A program made the position numbers and the translations under genes. This document shows, piece after piece, positions 15,717-29,665 of a stretch of 64,000 bases of DNA. The notes beneath the pieces were generated by a model. That model worked only from the letters and a program-made list of their open reading frames with translations, was not told where the DNA came from and searched no databases. The stretch lies in NCBI GenBank assembly GCA_001574975.1, contig KQ965739.1:256381-320380 (forward strand). The letters are read 5' to 3'. This DNA comes from Gonapodya prolifera JEL478. Its lineage: Eukaryota; Monoblepharomycota; Monoblepharidomycetes; Monoblepharidales; Gonapodyaceae. How positions within the stretch are numbered: position 1 is the stretch's first letter; the number at the start of each line of letters is the position of its first letter.

Positions 15717-16260
15717 ATTTCCAATTTGCGTTTTCGTTTTTCGTTTCTTGTAAATATATGATGATTTCGATGTGTTTGCGGTGCCACTGCCAGGGTGTGT
15801 GGAGGAATGGAAATCGCAATCGTCCGTTTTTCGCACAACTGCAATGGACAGATATCATTATAAACGCAAAACGCCTGCATCCGTGTCCGTGTCCGACCCT
15901 GCTTCTGCTTCGTAGTTGGCCATTTTTCAGTTTTATGTAGTACATGCTGATTTCGAGATGTTTTTTAAGCCTCAAAACCTTGCGGTCGTGTCCGTGATTC
16001 CTCTAGATTCTAGCGAATTGATATCCAGCTTATAACGGGGATATCTCTAGAATGACGTGAAACCAGACACCAGGAGAGGGGAGGTCTAGCATGACGTATT
16101 GCAGAGTAAAGCCATTTTCAATTTTTTCTGATTTCGAGGTGCTTTTTTGCCTTCGAACAATACAGTCGCATCAGTATAACTGGTCTAGATCCTAGCCAAT
16201 TGGTGCCCTACCTGAAACGCGGACATCACCGGAATGACGTGATCCATACGCCAGGTCTCT
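15581..16260 (+). repeat. Degenerate tandem repeat, period about 195 bases, overlapping the end of RSPH3
   Basis: A unit starting GCGGTGCC at 15581 recurs at 15779. Both copies contain the sequence around the RSPH3 terminal exon: ATCATTATGAACGC at about 15649 and ATCATTATAAACGC at about 15854, each followed by GCTTCGTAG near 15712 and 15910. A third copy can be followed from the CCATTTTTCAG / GATTTCGAG block (15919-15960) to CCATTTTCAATTT / GATTTCGAG (16111-16140). The flanks TCTAGATTCTAGC and TCTAGATCCTAGC also repeat, near 16003 and 16184. Divergence grows downstream. Confidence 0.75.
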
Positions 16261-16657
16261 CTCGCAGTCAGTTTGCGAAACCTTACAGTCGCTGAGTCTG
16301 TTGATTGCACCACGGGGGCTGTGTGAGAAGATAGGCGGGCCGTACCCTCGTAGTGCAGTGGAAGGGTGTCCGGGGGAATTGATGTGGTGTGTCATCACCA
16401 GTCACACTCCGCCGTTCCGCCACACGGTTCGCCACAACCCGAGCAGGCAGTGCCGGAGTGTGCAGGACTTTGCACGCGTCTGCTGTCGCCGGGGGAATGC
16501 GAACGCGTGGCAGAACTCGCGCCGGTCCGGCGGAGAAGCGGGGGAATCTCAGGAGTCATTTATCCGGCCCGGCTAATATTTTGGTTCCGACGCCAAATTG
16601 AGGTGAAGAAAAGTTCACATCGCATCTCCTTCTCTCTCTCCCCACTCTCCTTGCACG
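16261..16657. other. Intergenic region upstream of the MCT transporter
   Basis: About 400 bases after the tandem repeat and before the transporter start. It probably holds its promoter and 5' UTR. A CT-rich tract (ctccttctctctctcc) lies just before the ATG, as is common at fungal promoters. I see no gene. Confidence 0.5.
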
Positions 16658-19112
16658 ATGGCCGAGGAAGCGAAAACCGGAACATCGCAGGAACAGAGCA
16701 CCAGCCCCGCAGAGCCTGCGCACCCCCCGCAGCTGGGCATTGTCTCGCACAGATTCCAGAGCAGAGCGAGTGGAAAGTCCGTCTCCGAATTGCCACTCCA
16801 GCGAATCGCATCGGACAGGCGACCGTCCATCGTTGCGGCACTGGCGTTTTCAGGGGATACGTCGGCACTGGTGGACGCGACGCTCGAGGACGGCGACGGA
16901 GAAAAGGCGCCCGGAAGAGTCACCGTGCTCAAACCAGCGTCCAGCAGGAGGATCATTGCACTTGAGCCGTCGGAAAAGAGTGCGCATCCCGACGCAAACG
17001 GAAATGGAGGTCCCCGGCACTCTTCCGAGATGGCGCTCGTCGACGAAGACATGGACATTGAAAAGAACACCGACGATATGCCCGTCTCCGGTGTCCTCGA
17101 CTACCCAGAGGGCGGGTACGGCTGGGTCATCATCGCAGCTTGCTTCGTCCTCATGTTCTGCGGCTTGGGAATGCTCTACTCGTGGGGCGTCTACCTCCGC
17201 ACATACGTCGCACTCGACATCTTTCCCGGGTCGACCTACTTCTCTTTATCTTGGGTCGGGTCTTTGACGCAGGGCGTCAACACCCTCGGAGCGCCGTTCA
17301 TGGGTCAGCTCGCGGATAGGCTGGGGTCGAGGCTGATTTGCATCTTTGGCAGTTTGCTTCTGGGGGTGTCGTTTGTGTTGGCGAGCTTTTCGACGCAGGT
17401 GTGGCATGTGAGTGTCAAGCGAGGACCGCGAGCGAAGCGGGCCCGAGGGTCAAGCACGCAGCGAGTGTGTCCGCCAGAGGCGAGTGCCCCACGATGTGGA
17501 GTTATACTCTTGCGGAGCGAATACAGAGGATTTCACCGGAGGCGAATGATTCCACGAAGCGCGAATGATACAGCGCGGAGCGCATATTCCCGCCGGAGGC
17601 GAATGCTCCGCGAAACCGCGCTGCACCTCTTTTGTGATGCCCCGTCTTACCCTCCCTTCCCCCGCTCGTGCTCCCGTCCAGCTCTTCCTCACGCAAGGCT
17701 TCATGTTCGGTCTGGCATGCAGCGCGCTCTACTTTGGCTTGATCGGAATGCCCGCCCAGGCACGTACTTCGCTCCATTTCTCCTCCTTCTTCAATCCATG
17801 TGACGCTTTTTACCCCACTTACCCCACTCCAGTATTTCCTCAAGAAGCGCGGTATCGCCGTCGGGTTCGCAGTCGCTGGCGGCGGGTTGGGTGGGATGGC
17901 GTGGGGGGTGCGTACTGTCACAGATTCTCCGCCCCGTATAGTCACGAGACTAACCTTCACCTCACCGTGTTGTAGCCAATCACCCAAGCCCTCGTGGACA
18001 ACATGGGCTTCCGATGGGCGCTTCGACTGAGCGGGATTATTTCTGGAGGCGGTGAGTGGAGTCCTGAAAATGCGCAGGGTGGTCATGGTTCTTTAACCAT
18101 CCCGATTCGATTCGATTCCCGCACCGCAGTGCTTCTGCTGGCGTCCCTGCTGCTCAAATCTCGGTTCCCCCCGCCCCCTCGCTCGCCGTTTTTCAACCTC
18201 GCGTACTTCCGGGACTGGAAATTCGTCGTGCTTTACTGTGAGTTCTCAAGCAGTCCTTGCTTGGTCCCGTAAGGGGGGCTGGCGGCCAAGTGTTCTTTCG
18301 CTCATACTTTGGCCCTGGATGTTTGCAGGTGCGTTTTTCTTCTTCCAGTTCGGTTTCTTCTTGCCATTCAGCTACCTCCCCACCTACGCCGTCGGCGTCG
18401 GATTGACGAGCGGGCAAGGATCTTTTGTGCTGGGTGTAAGTCCACCTCCCATCCCCCAAACTTTTCGATCACGTATTTACCCAACACGCCCACCTACTCC
18501 TTAAAGCTCACCAACGGCGTCTCAGCCGTGGGCCGAATCGTCCTTGGCCTGACCGCGGACCAACTCGGTCACTTGAATGCCTTCACGGTCTGTGAACTGG
18601 TCGCGCCGATTGCCGCGCTCGTGATCTGGCCCTTCTGCAAATCCATGGCGTCGCTGTGTGTCTTCGCGGCGGTGTTTGGGTTCTTTAGCGGCGGGTTCAT
18701 TTCGTTGATGCCTACTGTTGTACGTTGCGGTTTCGTTCGATGTTTTCGGGGGAGTATTGGCCAGTGACGTGTTTTCAACACCAGATTGCGTCCGTCTTTG
18801 GAACTGAAGGACTCGGGTCACGCATGGGCATGCAGTTCACGTCATCCCTCGTTGGAGCGATTGCCGGCGGGCCCATTGCCGGTGCATTGATTGACATGTA
18901 CACAACCGTCGACCCCGTCAGCCGCACATCATCAGTCAACGTGAGTCCTCTATTGATTTCTGACTGCTTCCGCCCGCACACCTGACTCGACTCTTTCCTT
19001 CAAGTTCACTCCCATGATCATGTTTACTGGCGCGACGATGCTCGCAGGAGCCTTGCTCATTGCAGGAATGAGGATGGTGGTCGCAGGAGGGGTGCTTATC
19101 AAGAGGGTGTGA
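16658..19112 (+). CDS. Major facilitator transporter, monocarboxylate transporter (MCT/SLC16) type
   Basis: ATG at 16658. About 150 cytoplasmic residues precede the first membrane helix. The MCT signature lies at its start: YPEGGYGWVIIAACF. Successive exons carry the remaining hydrophobic helices: WGVYLRTYVALDIF, FGSLLLGVSFVLASF, LFLTQGFMFGLACSALYFG, GFAVAGGGLGGMAWG, FFFFQFGFFLPFSYLP, VCELVAPIAALVIWPF, SSLVGAIAGGPIAGALID and a last helix ending IKRV at 19112. The MFS loop motif is seen as GQLADRLGSR. Transporters of this family move monocarboxylates or related small solutes with protons across a membrane. The substrate cannot be read from sequence. The first intron (17408-17681) is about four times the usual length and repeat-rich. 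Confidence 0.88.
17408..17681 (+). repeat. GC-rich repeat within the long first intron of the MCT transporter
   Basis: 274-base intron among introns of 45-95 bases. It holds the 14-base motif GCCGGAGGCGAATG or close variants at about 17471, 17537 and 17592, plus GCGAGCGAAGCGGGCCCGAG near 17430. The latter also occurs, slightly changed, in an alpha-kinase intron at about 50010. Partly self-complementary (CGCGGAGC / GCTCCGCG). Confidence 0.55.
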
Positions 19113-19270
19113 AGTGTGTCTTTTCTACATCGTATTTTGGCTTCCATTCAGTTAGAATGTGCATCCGTACATCGTCATATCAAATAATGCATGAAATGAC
19201 TGTGCCTGCCATGCCAGGGGTATATCGAATTGCAAAAAACATAGAGTACATCCAACTGCACTACACTGCA

Positions 19271-21266
<1,996 letters not shown>

Positions 21267-21359
21267 GTTGCGGCGCCGTAGCGTAGAGGAAGAAAAACGC
21301 ACTCTTCATCCTGAAAATGGAGGGGGAACTGATTCTTGAGTTGATGGTGCTTCGGTCAA
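21267..21359. promoter_or_regulatory. Compact bidirectional promoter RVB1 / RNase H2A
   Basis: Only 93 bases separate the two inferred divergent start codons, so both core promoters must overlap here. No TATA box is evident. Confidence 0.4.
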
Positions 21360-22811
21360 ATGGAACTCAATCAAATGCGTCAAACACGCTCAAAAGCAAG
21401 CAAACAGCCGGAACCGGAAGGCGATGGGCAGGAAGAGGACGTAGCGGAGCTGGAAGAGGACTTGCCATCCCTCTCCCAGTCTCGAGACGATGTCATGATT
21501 GATGCCGACCCTTCATGGGAATTGGCAACCGATGTATCTCTCCCAAAGGCACCTCTCACGAAATCCTACACATATATGTCGCCGATCCCTAAGTCATGTG
21601 ATAGGAGTGACTCGGGTGATGCTCCAAAGGTGGTGCTTGGGGTAGATGAGGCCGGTCGTGGTCCTGTTCTAGGTGAGCAATGTCAATCTTTGTGATTTGA
21701 GACGATTCGGTCTTATCCAGCTGGCACATGATCATTTTTTAAGGTCCAATGGTGTACGCTATTGGCTATTGCTCCATCGAGCATAAAGAAAGAATGAAAG
21801 ACTCCGGCGTTGCGGGTTGGTTTATCTCTCCGTAGCATTTCAATCGCCCCATTCAATAACCAAGAAAATTGGCAAGATTCCAAAATACTCAATGATGCGA
21901 CGCGAACTACTATTTTCTCGAAACTGCGATCGGCGGACGATTGGTTTGGTTGGGGCATCCGCGTTCTTTCCCCGCAAGACATATCCACCTCAATGCTCAG
22001 CGTGTAAGAAGCACCCCCCTTACACTTGTGCCATCATAGAAAGACGTTGGGTACTTATCAGAGATATCCTTTGCAGCGGACGTATATCGCTGAACGTCAT
22101 CGCCCACTCCGCGACACGGCTTCTCATCCAAGAAGCTCTAGACCGTGGTGTCAATGTCTCCGAAGTCTATGTGGACACTGTAGGTACACCCGAAACGTAC
22201 CAAGCCAAACTTTCGGGCTGGTTCCCGGGCATTAGCTTCACTGTTGCAAAGAAAGCCGATGCGTTGTATCCGGTGGTGAGCGGCGCCAGTATATGCGCCA
22301 AGGTGTGTACTTGGTTTATCAACTCGCTTTGCGCGAGGATTCACGTGTTGGTGCGCTATTGTTACGTTTTAGGTTACGCGGGATCGTCTCCTTCACCACT
22401 GGACATTCGTCGAACCTCCGTTGCCGAAATGGACTGCGAATTCTCTTGGCTCGGGATACCCTGGAGACGCTCGAACGGTAAACTGGTTGAAGACGTCACG
22501 AGATCGAATTTTCGGATGGCCGCGGGTTGTCCGGTTCTCGTGGCAAACGGCGGTGAAGCAAATCGAGGACGAAGGAGTGAAAGTGGAGTGGTTTGTAGCA
22601 CGCGTATACTTTTGTTGTCGTGAAATTGTTAATGGTGTTGCTCCTGCGTAGGCCTGAGGACGAAGAATCCACGGGTATGCTTCCAATCACTTCTTGGTTC
22701 GCCCGAAAGCAGGACTCCGGTGTGGATCTGCAGGCGCCAGCGGAGAAGAAGTCTAAGCCCCGCCATCAAGCCTTTCTTGACATGAAAATGCGGAGCATGG
22801 CAACTGTCTAA
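21360..22811 (+). CDS. Ribonuclease H2 catalytic subunit A
   Basis: ATG at 21360. A charged N-terminal extension precedes YTYMSPIP. Catalytic motifs lie in separate exons: [14 protein letters not shown] (first Asp-Glu), [59 protein letters not shown] (third acid) and [19 protein letters not shown]. The end of the core is DWTFVE..GSGYPGD followed by [11 protein letters not shown]. Translated continuity requires skipping introns of about 50-70 bases near 21675, 21815, 22005 and 22300. The enzyme nicks RNA-DNA hybrids and removes single ribonucleotides from DNA in the nucleus. The C-terminal tail ends [10 protein letters not shown]. It converges with the next gene, 70 bases away. Confidence 0.9.
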
Positions 22812-22881
22812 TATTACACATGAAGGAAGGAGACACGGCCTTGATTTCTACACCCAGATTTGTTTTGGAGATGTCAGCGCA

Positions 22882-24457
22882 TTAGACACGAATTGATTCT
22901 GTTTCTATTGTTTCATGGACCAGTCCCGCCTTTTGCCTCAATACCTCTCGCACACCGCCCAACCCTGGGTTTTCATTCGGATCGCACCTGAAGTTCTTGG
23001 CAAGTGCGATCAAGTCTCGTCGATCGTCAGAACCTTCAGAGAGAAGCTTCTTCAGCCTCGACGCCTCTTCCCGGAGTCCACCGATTTCCTCTAACAGCTC
23101 TCCGTGGTGCTGGTTATGCTTTTCAATGGAGGTTCGGAGTTGGGTATTTCGAAACGTGAGAGGTTGTAGCGGCGAAGAAAGATGGGTAAAGTTCTTGCAG
23201 TAGGCAGGATTAAGGCATGACAGAGTCGATTCGGCAAGCCCTTATACGTACTGTCCGCACTCTTTCCGCCACAATCTCCACTCGTTCCCCTTCTCTCCGC
23301 TCTATTCTCTCTTTTGCTCGTTCTACTTCTCTTTCGCTCTCTTTCAACTCTTCCTCAAACACGTTGCGTTTCGTTTTGATTTCTTCAGCAAGATGTCGGA
23401 GCTCGGACGATCTTTGAGTGTCCGACAAAGGGCTAGAAGGGTGGAAAGAGAGCAATGCGGAAAGATCCGAAGACAGCTGGTTGTATCGGGAGGTCTTTTG
23501 CTCCAGAACGGAGCGAAGAACTACATCGTATGATAAAGTATCTTGTCATGCCTGAAAATGTGTGAGAAAACAATGACATTCACTTGCCAACGTTCGCTCC
23601 CCCTCGTCACGCGCGCGATCTGTTTCTTTCTTCTTTGCTTGACCCTCGATGATTCCTTTCCGTAGATGGGATGTGTAAGTATTGTCGAAGCCCTCGGTCC
23701 ATGAAAGAATAGACGATATGCGGGTGTTCTAAAAGAAGCAATCCGAACGTCTTCCGTCATGCAGCCCGAAGGATCATGTCTCAACACACCAGTTCTCCAA
23801 CAATTGCTTCATGTTCGATTGCAAGAGCGGTGTTGGCCGACTCCCTTTTTGAGTGAAGTTTATGGTCAATCATGCACCATCATGCCAGGTTGCATCAATT
23901 CACGTTTGCTCAATCTGTCTTTCCACTTTTGAGATCTGTTCCTGCCTCTCTAATATTTCATCTCTCAGTTTTTCCAGTCTTGCAAAGCGCACCTCTTTCT
24001 CTTTGAGTCGCTCCTGTCTTTTCAGATATCGCTTGTAGCCCAGTGGGTTCACCGACTTTAACACCGCAACGTCCGACGGACGTAGATTATCCTGTTTCTC
24101 TAGCATGGCGACAGATATGACGCCTCTTTGGTTTTCACGAGCACGATGGGCCGCGTGTTTGTGAGACGCCTCGTGTGCTGACATGTGAGAGCCGAAATGT
24201 GTCTCATCTTCTTTCAACCGGTTGCGATCACCTCGTCCCCCGAAATCTATTCGAGCACAACCATTTCGCTGGTTCGATGGAGAGGAGGGAGCCACAGATC
24301 GAGCGAATGAAATGTGCGGGAGGCCATGTGCGATGAATGCTTCATGAACATCGATTGGAACAAGCCAATGGAGGCGGCGGAAGCGAGCCGATGGAGAGAG
24401 AGTCGGGGAAGGTGGTTTTGTTGCAGGGGAAAGAGTGTGATGTCTGTTTGATGGCAT
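22882..24457 (-). CDS. Unrecognised coiled-coil protein
   Basis: ATG at 24457 (MPSNRHHTLSPATKPP). About five exons can be joined: the first ends RQIEQ and continues ESANTALAIEHEAIVGEL, then NTRISSILSWTEGFDNTYTS, then YDVVLRSVLEQKTSRYNQL with a very charged helix (KRNVFEEELKESEREVERAKERIERREGERVE), then EIGGLREEASRLKKLL, ending ETESIRV. The result is a basic, Ser/Pro-rich N-terminal third and several coiled-coil stretches. A highly charged helical protein in a flagellate could be axonemal or centrosomal, but I recognise no family. Exon borders are approximate. Confidence 0.6.
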
Positions 24458-24780
24458 GAGGTCCTGCAACTTGGCTTTGCACAGACCCAAAAACGTTGTG
24501 CCACGGATATTTTGTTCTGGCCCCTCTCACTCTCAACTTCCGGATTCGCCCATTACCGGGACTGATTCTTTGTCCTGAGCAGCCACTGGAACCAAGAAAG
24601 AGGTTTCTGAGCTCAAAAGGTCTCTGGCTTTAATCTCCCGTGGCCGAAACCTCTCACCCCGCCGGCGGCAGCCTTTCCCACCGGCATCGATTGCATCTTG
24701 ATTCTCTCGAATCCATTACATCATCACATCGCTGGCGCCTCCTGGATATTCAATCTGTGATTTCGCCTGCGGTGCTTCCA

Positions 24781-27700
24781 ATGAACACCTCGGCACTCCG
24801 ACCACGAACAACCCTCCCTCAGAATGGAGCGGTCTTCAAGGTTCCCCAAGCGCGTCCTCCGAAAACCAGCACACCTCTGACACACTCCACTGTCAGCAAC
24901 CGGCTTCCTCAGAAATCACCTGGTAAAACAGGCACACGGTCGCCTGCCAACGCTGCCGATATTGCGGCAGCTGCTGCGAGTCAACTGTCGGCGTCAAAGA
25001 GACCGAGCACAGCAGCCACTATCTCATCGTTTCCTCAGCAAAACCTGCCCGGCTTGAGAGCTTCCTCTGTCCGAGGTGCCACATCCACCGCCATCCCTCA
25101 TCCATCGGAGGAGACGTTACCAAACAAGAGGTCATCGTCTGTCACTCGAAGTGGAGTGTATGCGGATGAAAATGTCCCCAACAGGACTTTCGGTGATTCC
25201 GCGGAGGGGCCGCGCTTCCAACAGTCTCATTCATTGTCAGCACCCAGGTTGCACGGAAAATCTGCATCTGCGCAGGCGAGTATGCCTCATTCGCGAGGTC
25301 GTACTCTCACCCCTGGTCGCTCGAGTCGCTCAGCCAGCGCCTCGAACAAGGAGAATATCAATGGACCACCGAAAACTCCGGAGAACCGGCGCTCGGGTTC
25401 AGTTCCGGCAGGAACGCGGGACGTGTCGCATGGCGGTGGACGGCCGGCGGGAATTCGACGAACGCACTCCTTAAAGGACCTCAGAAAGTTTGTGTATTTT
25501 GTGGACAGAACCTCTCTGTTGCCGGCAGATTATCATATCATCTCTCAGATGATTGCGAGGTTTCCTGCAGTACGTTCATCCACACGATTTTTGTTTGGGG
25601 GGGGATTCAATATGACTTTTCCGATGTTCAGCGCCTCGAGAAGTTCTTCAACAAATCTGTGACCGTGCTCATTACTAAGGATGTTAGCAACGGGTAATTT
25701 GACATATTCTGACTGTCTCCCTGTGCCAGAAAGGTTTAACGCGACTTTTTTTTTGTTACAGAGCTCTCGTTGAGAAGGCGAAGGGATTCACTTCGATGCA
25801 AACGTGGTCCGTTGGATGTGAGTCCAATCCTTTACTCTATAGAGAGTGGCCCCCAACACTTCTACGCGCGGCAGACTTTCGTCTTCAAGCGCAAAGGGCT
25901 CTTGGCATCACCGCCGAGCCCCCAAACACACGGCCAAACTTGCTGGAGCGACTCACTGCAGAACGCGCTTGGGGACCATCGACAGGTGACTCGGGAGTGT
26001 ATTATCTCCATGGACACTACCTTCTTTGCGAAGAACGCTCGGGAGCATTTAAGCCTATCCTGTGTAAGGAATACGAGAAAGAGGACGGCGAACGACATGG
26101 ATATCCGTGTTTATACGGGACAGGGGAGCGAGCAATGCCCCACAGGTAAGTAGTTCTGTTTCAGGATCGTTTCACATGGCATGCCGAGCGTCTCTCACCC
26201 ATGCACGTATCAGGTGTCCGTTCACTTATAATGATGTGGATCTACTCGAAATCAAAAAGATCATTGCTGAAGACGATCTCAGAGTGATGAAAGTACGACA
26301 CTCCGACCTGCGCCGACACAACGCAAAGCTGAAAAGGCGCGAAACAAGACTGGCTATGGGATTCAGTGGCACATTAAATGATGAAATGAAATCTGCAAGA
26401 TCCCGCCATTCGTTCTTCGATGGAATTAATCAAACAGAGGACAAGGTGATTCGGGCCTGGGAGGGCGGTGATGTGAGTTTGTGCAACTCCGTCAGTGAAT
26501 CGTCGATGCACCCAATCTTAATCTTTTCCCCCAGACTACTTTGCAAAACACCATCTCTGGAGCTTCAGTAAGGCGTCGTGGCGATCCACAGTCGTCTGGA
26601 ATGCGCGGTACAACCTCAACGGCCATCCCTCGCCACCAAGCAGCTCCAATGCCAACTATTCCTGGTGCTCGGGTTGTGGAGATGACCAAGGCTGCTGCTG
26701 GCAAGAAGCCACGTGTTACCGGTGGAGCTTTGAAGGGCAAGAAGGACACAAAAACTGGTGGTGACCGCATCATGCCCGGATTCATGGTAAAGGCCGGATA
26801 TTGTGAGCACTGCAGTGTAAAATATGAAATTTTTGGAGAGGTGAGTCTCATCGGCATTTTGATGGCTTCAATTCAGCTCATTGTACTTCAATGTTAGCAC
26901 GTTGCCTCAAATATGCACAAAGATAAGACAAGCGATCCGGAAGTTTTCTCGGTGCTGGACCAGGTTCTCGCGAAGCTCACTCGTCCCCCAAAGGAGGTTT
27001 CACTGCACAGCACTTCGTCGATGACCATGAATGCATCGGATGACGATGGTCAGGAGAATGGGAACGACTGCCTCCGAGACGGAGACTCCTTTTGCGACGA
27101 AGTGACTTTTGGTATGGATGAAGGGGACGACTCGGATGGAGCCAAGGGAGAAGGCGAATCTGGGGAATCGGATGAGGTAACAGATGAAATCTGGGACGAT
27201 GACGGGAGCGATGACGATATGGACGACTCTGACTCTACGGATAGCCACCATTCTGACCAAAATGGTGATGGCGGAAGTCCAGATGTCGAGGATACTTCCA
27301 ATGCGATGGACATTGAACTAAGAAATACACCGCAAGAAAACTTAATGCTGGATCAGCGTAACGAGGACATAATGGCGATTCTTGGAGATTTAATTATTTC
27401 CAATGGAACCACCAGTGATGCTGGCAAGAAGCGTGAGCGAGAAGAAAACGCTGACGTGGTAGATGTCTCCAACGAAGACACTCGGAGTCCGAAGAAGCCT
27501 CGGGTTCAGCTCGACGATGCTGCGCAGCCGAATCACGTCGAAAACACCGAGAGAATTGATCCCCAAAAAAAAACCGAACAACTATTGGAGGATAGCAACG
27601 CCGCGCAGCTGTTTTTCGGCTCAGCTGATGAAGAACACTTGCACCGAAACGATCAGTTAGAGTTGGAGCGACCTTGTTCTGCGGAAGTTTTGCGGGATGC

Positions 27701-28586
27701 TGATCCAACTGTCGCTTGTGATTCTGCCTCGCAGTCAGTTTCCACAACGACGGGTGCCGATGCACGACTCCTGGACGGCATGATCAGACTCGACTATATC
27801 GCGAACAGTACATCCGCAGAACTTGTTCGTGAAGGCGACTCGCCAAGCGGTAGCATGGAAGTGGATGTTGAGGGACAAGCAGGGCCAGATGAAGAACGTC
27901 CAGCGCACATACCAGAGGACATGAAAGAAGAACTGACCACACCTAAAAAGTGGCATGCGATAGCCCGGAACTTGGACCCCGGAAGCTCGCCTGATCCCCT
28001 TGTTGCTCCATTGGAGGTAAGAAAGCTGATAATTGGATCGAGGTTCTTTCCAATGATGCTGAGCTTCCGTATTTTCTGCTCCCAGTCTGACAATAAATGT
28101 TCCAATCCCGAGCCTACTCGACGAATGGTTCTTTTGATACCCAAGCTTCCTCCCAGCGGAATCTTGGGAGAAGCTTCTAGTGCAGCTTTATCCCTCCCAG
28201 GACGTTCATATCTGAACTCACCGGATCCGCTCACTATGCCGCAGGAAACAGAGGATGTCCAGACACATTATGTTTCACCCAACTCATTCGAACCAAAACG
28301 CCCTATTGAAAGCGGTATCGAGCACCTACCTGTAGTCAGTGAAAGCAGTGGAGGTTGTTCTGAAGGAAAGGGGTTGGGTTACATGAACGACGATACCATC
28401 GCCAAGTTACCAGGACGCGCATATGGACTCCGCTCTACCTCCCGCCAGCACGAAACAAGTCATGTTAGTGTGCCAGGTGCGGTAGTAGCTGAACTGCCTC
28501 ATCCATATGGGCAAGCGAGGGGAAAAGAACGTTCTGTTGGTAAAATTAACTTTGATCTGGGTCCGCACCGATCGTACGTCAAGTAA
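24781..28586 (+). CDS. DBF4: DBF4-type regulatory subunit of Cdc7 kinase
   Basis: ATG at 24781. Three Dbf4 motifs appear in order. Motif N (BRCT-like): LRKFVYFVDRTSLLPADYHIISQMIA joined over an intron to RLEKFFNKSVTVLITKDVS. Motif M (Cdc7 binding): GHYLLCEERSGAFKPILCKEYEKEDGE. Motif C (CCHH zinc finger): GYCEHCSVKYE, then HVASNMH with the intron at 26838-26896 between the Cys pair and the His pair. About 560 residues of acidic, probably disordered tail follow, with a KKRE-type basic stretch. Dbf4 activates Cdc7 to phosphorylate MCM at replication origins. The exon between motifs M and C (about 26215-26480) is charged and helical. Exon joins around 25690-25760 and 26140-26215 are uncertain. 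Confidence 0.88.
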
Positions 28587-28726
28587 AATGTGTAGAACAT
28601 TTGATTACTATTGATTGATAATTCATTGCAGATAAAACTTCAAATATGTGATCGGTTGCTTTGGTGGTTTCAAACTGTACCCACTCTCATCTTCGTTCCT
28701 TTTGAACAACAAAGCGCCTTTCATAT

Positions 28727-29589
28727 ATGCCTAAGATCAAAAAGGCGAGAACGAAGCCGCCTCCAGGTCAGTTCCCTGTTCGCTAGAGAAGCCCGCCTTA
28801 CACCACAATCAACGATCCGGCTCTCCCTTTCCCCGATGGCGGGTTCGAATTATCTGTCGACAAAACCGGTGGCGGCACCTATGTTTATGATGTTTAGACG
28901 GATGGGAGGAAATAGAGCCAACTTTAACGGAACTCAATCAAAAGCTTCGAGAAGGTGAGTCCTCTTGGCGTCTCTCCGAACAAGAGCCGGGCTTAAATGA
29001 CATTCCCGTGATGTGAAGCTGAGAATGAACCGCATGAGGGAAAACGAAAAGCGGAATCGCTATGGCCTATCTTTCGTGTACATCACCAGCGCTCTCGATA
29101 TATTTACGAGCTTTACTACAAGAGGCACGTAATATCAAAGGAGCTTTATGACTACTGTGTAAACGAGCGGTATGCTGACGCGACGCTCATTGCCAAATGG
29201 AGAAAGGTATGTTGACGAAAATGTCTGCCGCAGGAAGGGTTGGGAGAAACCACCACCTGTCCCAAAGCTCTGGTGCTCTATTGTGGATTACCCTTGCAAG
29301 GTGCTGGAGTGTCTGCGGTGGTGTTGTTTCTGTGGCTGGCATTAATTTTAACGAAATGGACCTTTTGTTGCAGCCCGGATTCGAGCGGCTTTGTTGCCTC
29401 CAATGTATTCAAACACGAGACACCAATTTTGGTACGACGTGTGTGTGCCGAGTGCCGAAGGACAAGTTGGAGACGGGGAGAGTCGTCGAATGCAGACATT
29501 GTGAGTCAGGAAAGCACTGCTCATTATCCGTTTCTGAACTCATAATCTCTGTCTTCCCAAAAGGCGGTTGCAGAGGTTGCTCTGGGTGA
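28727..29589 (+). CDS. BUD31: BUD31/G10 spliceosomal protein
   Basis: ATG at 28727 gives [13 protein letters not shown]. The first intron (about 28767-28896) restores [19 protein letters not shown]. The next exon gives [21 protein letters not shown] and [25 protein letters not shown]. The one after gives [28 protein letters not shown] and VECRHC. The last exon, only about 25 bases, gives GCRGCSG. The Cys pattern forms the three-zinc cluster of BUD31. It joins activated spliceosomes next to Prp8 and Cwc2. The family is about 145 residues long and this model is about the same. Confidence 0.93.
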
Positions 29590-29665
29590 ACTCAACCATT
29601 GTAAAATATGCAAACGCCAGTTATCAAATTGCGAATACTACATAGATTTTTCAAAAACGACGCGA

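Noticed and set aside
15758-15940. Small open frame after RSPH3
   Set aside because: It is the second unit of the tandem repeat, containing a copy of the RSPH3 last exon, not a separate gene.
23521-23787. Open frame overlapping the coiled-coil gene on the same strand
   Set aside because: Splice-consistent frame NTRISSILSWTEGFDNTY fits the charged helical protein better.
25770-26153. Second long open frame over the DBF4 motif M exon
   Set aside because: The overlapping frame contains the conserved GHYLLCEE and KPILCKEY blocks; this one is its shadow.
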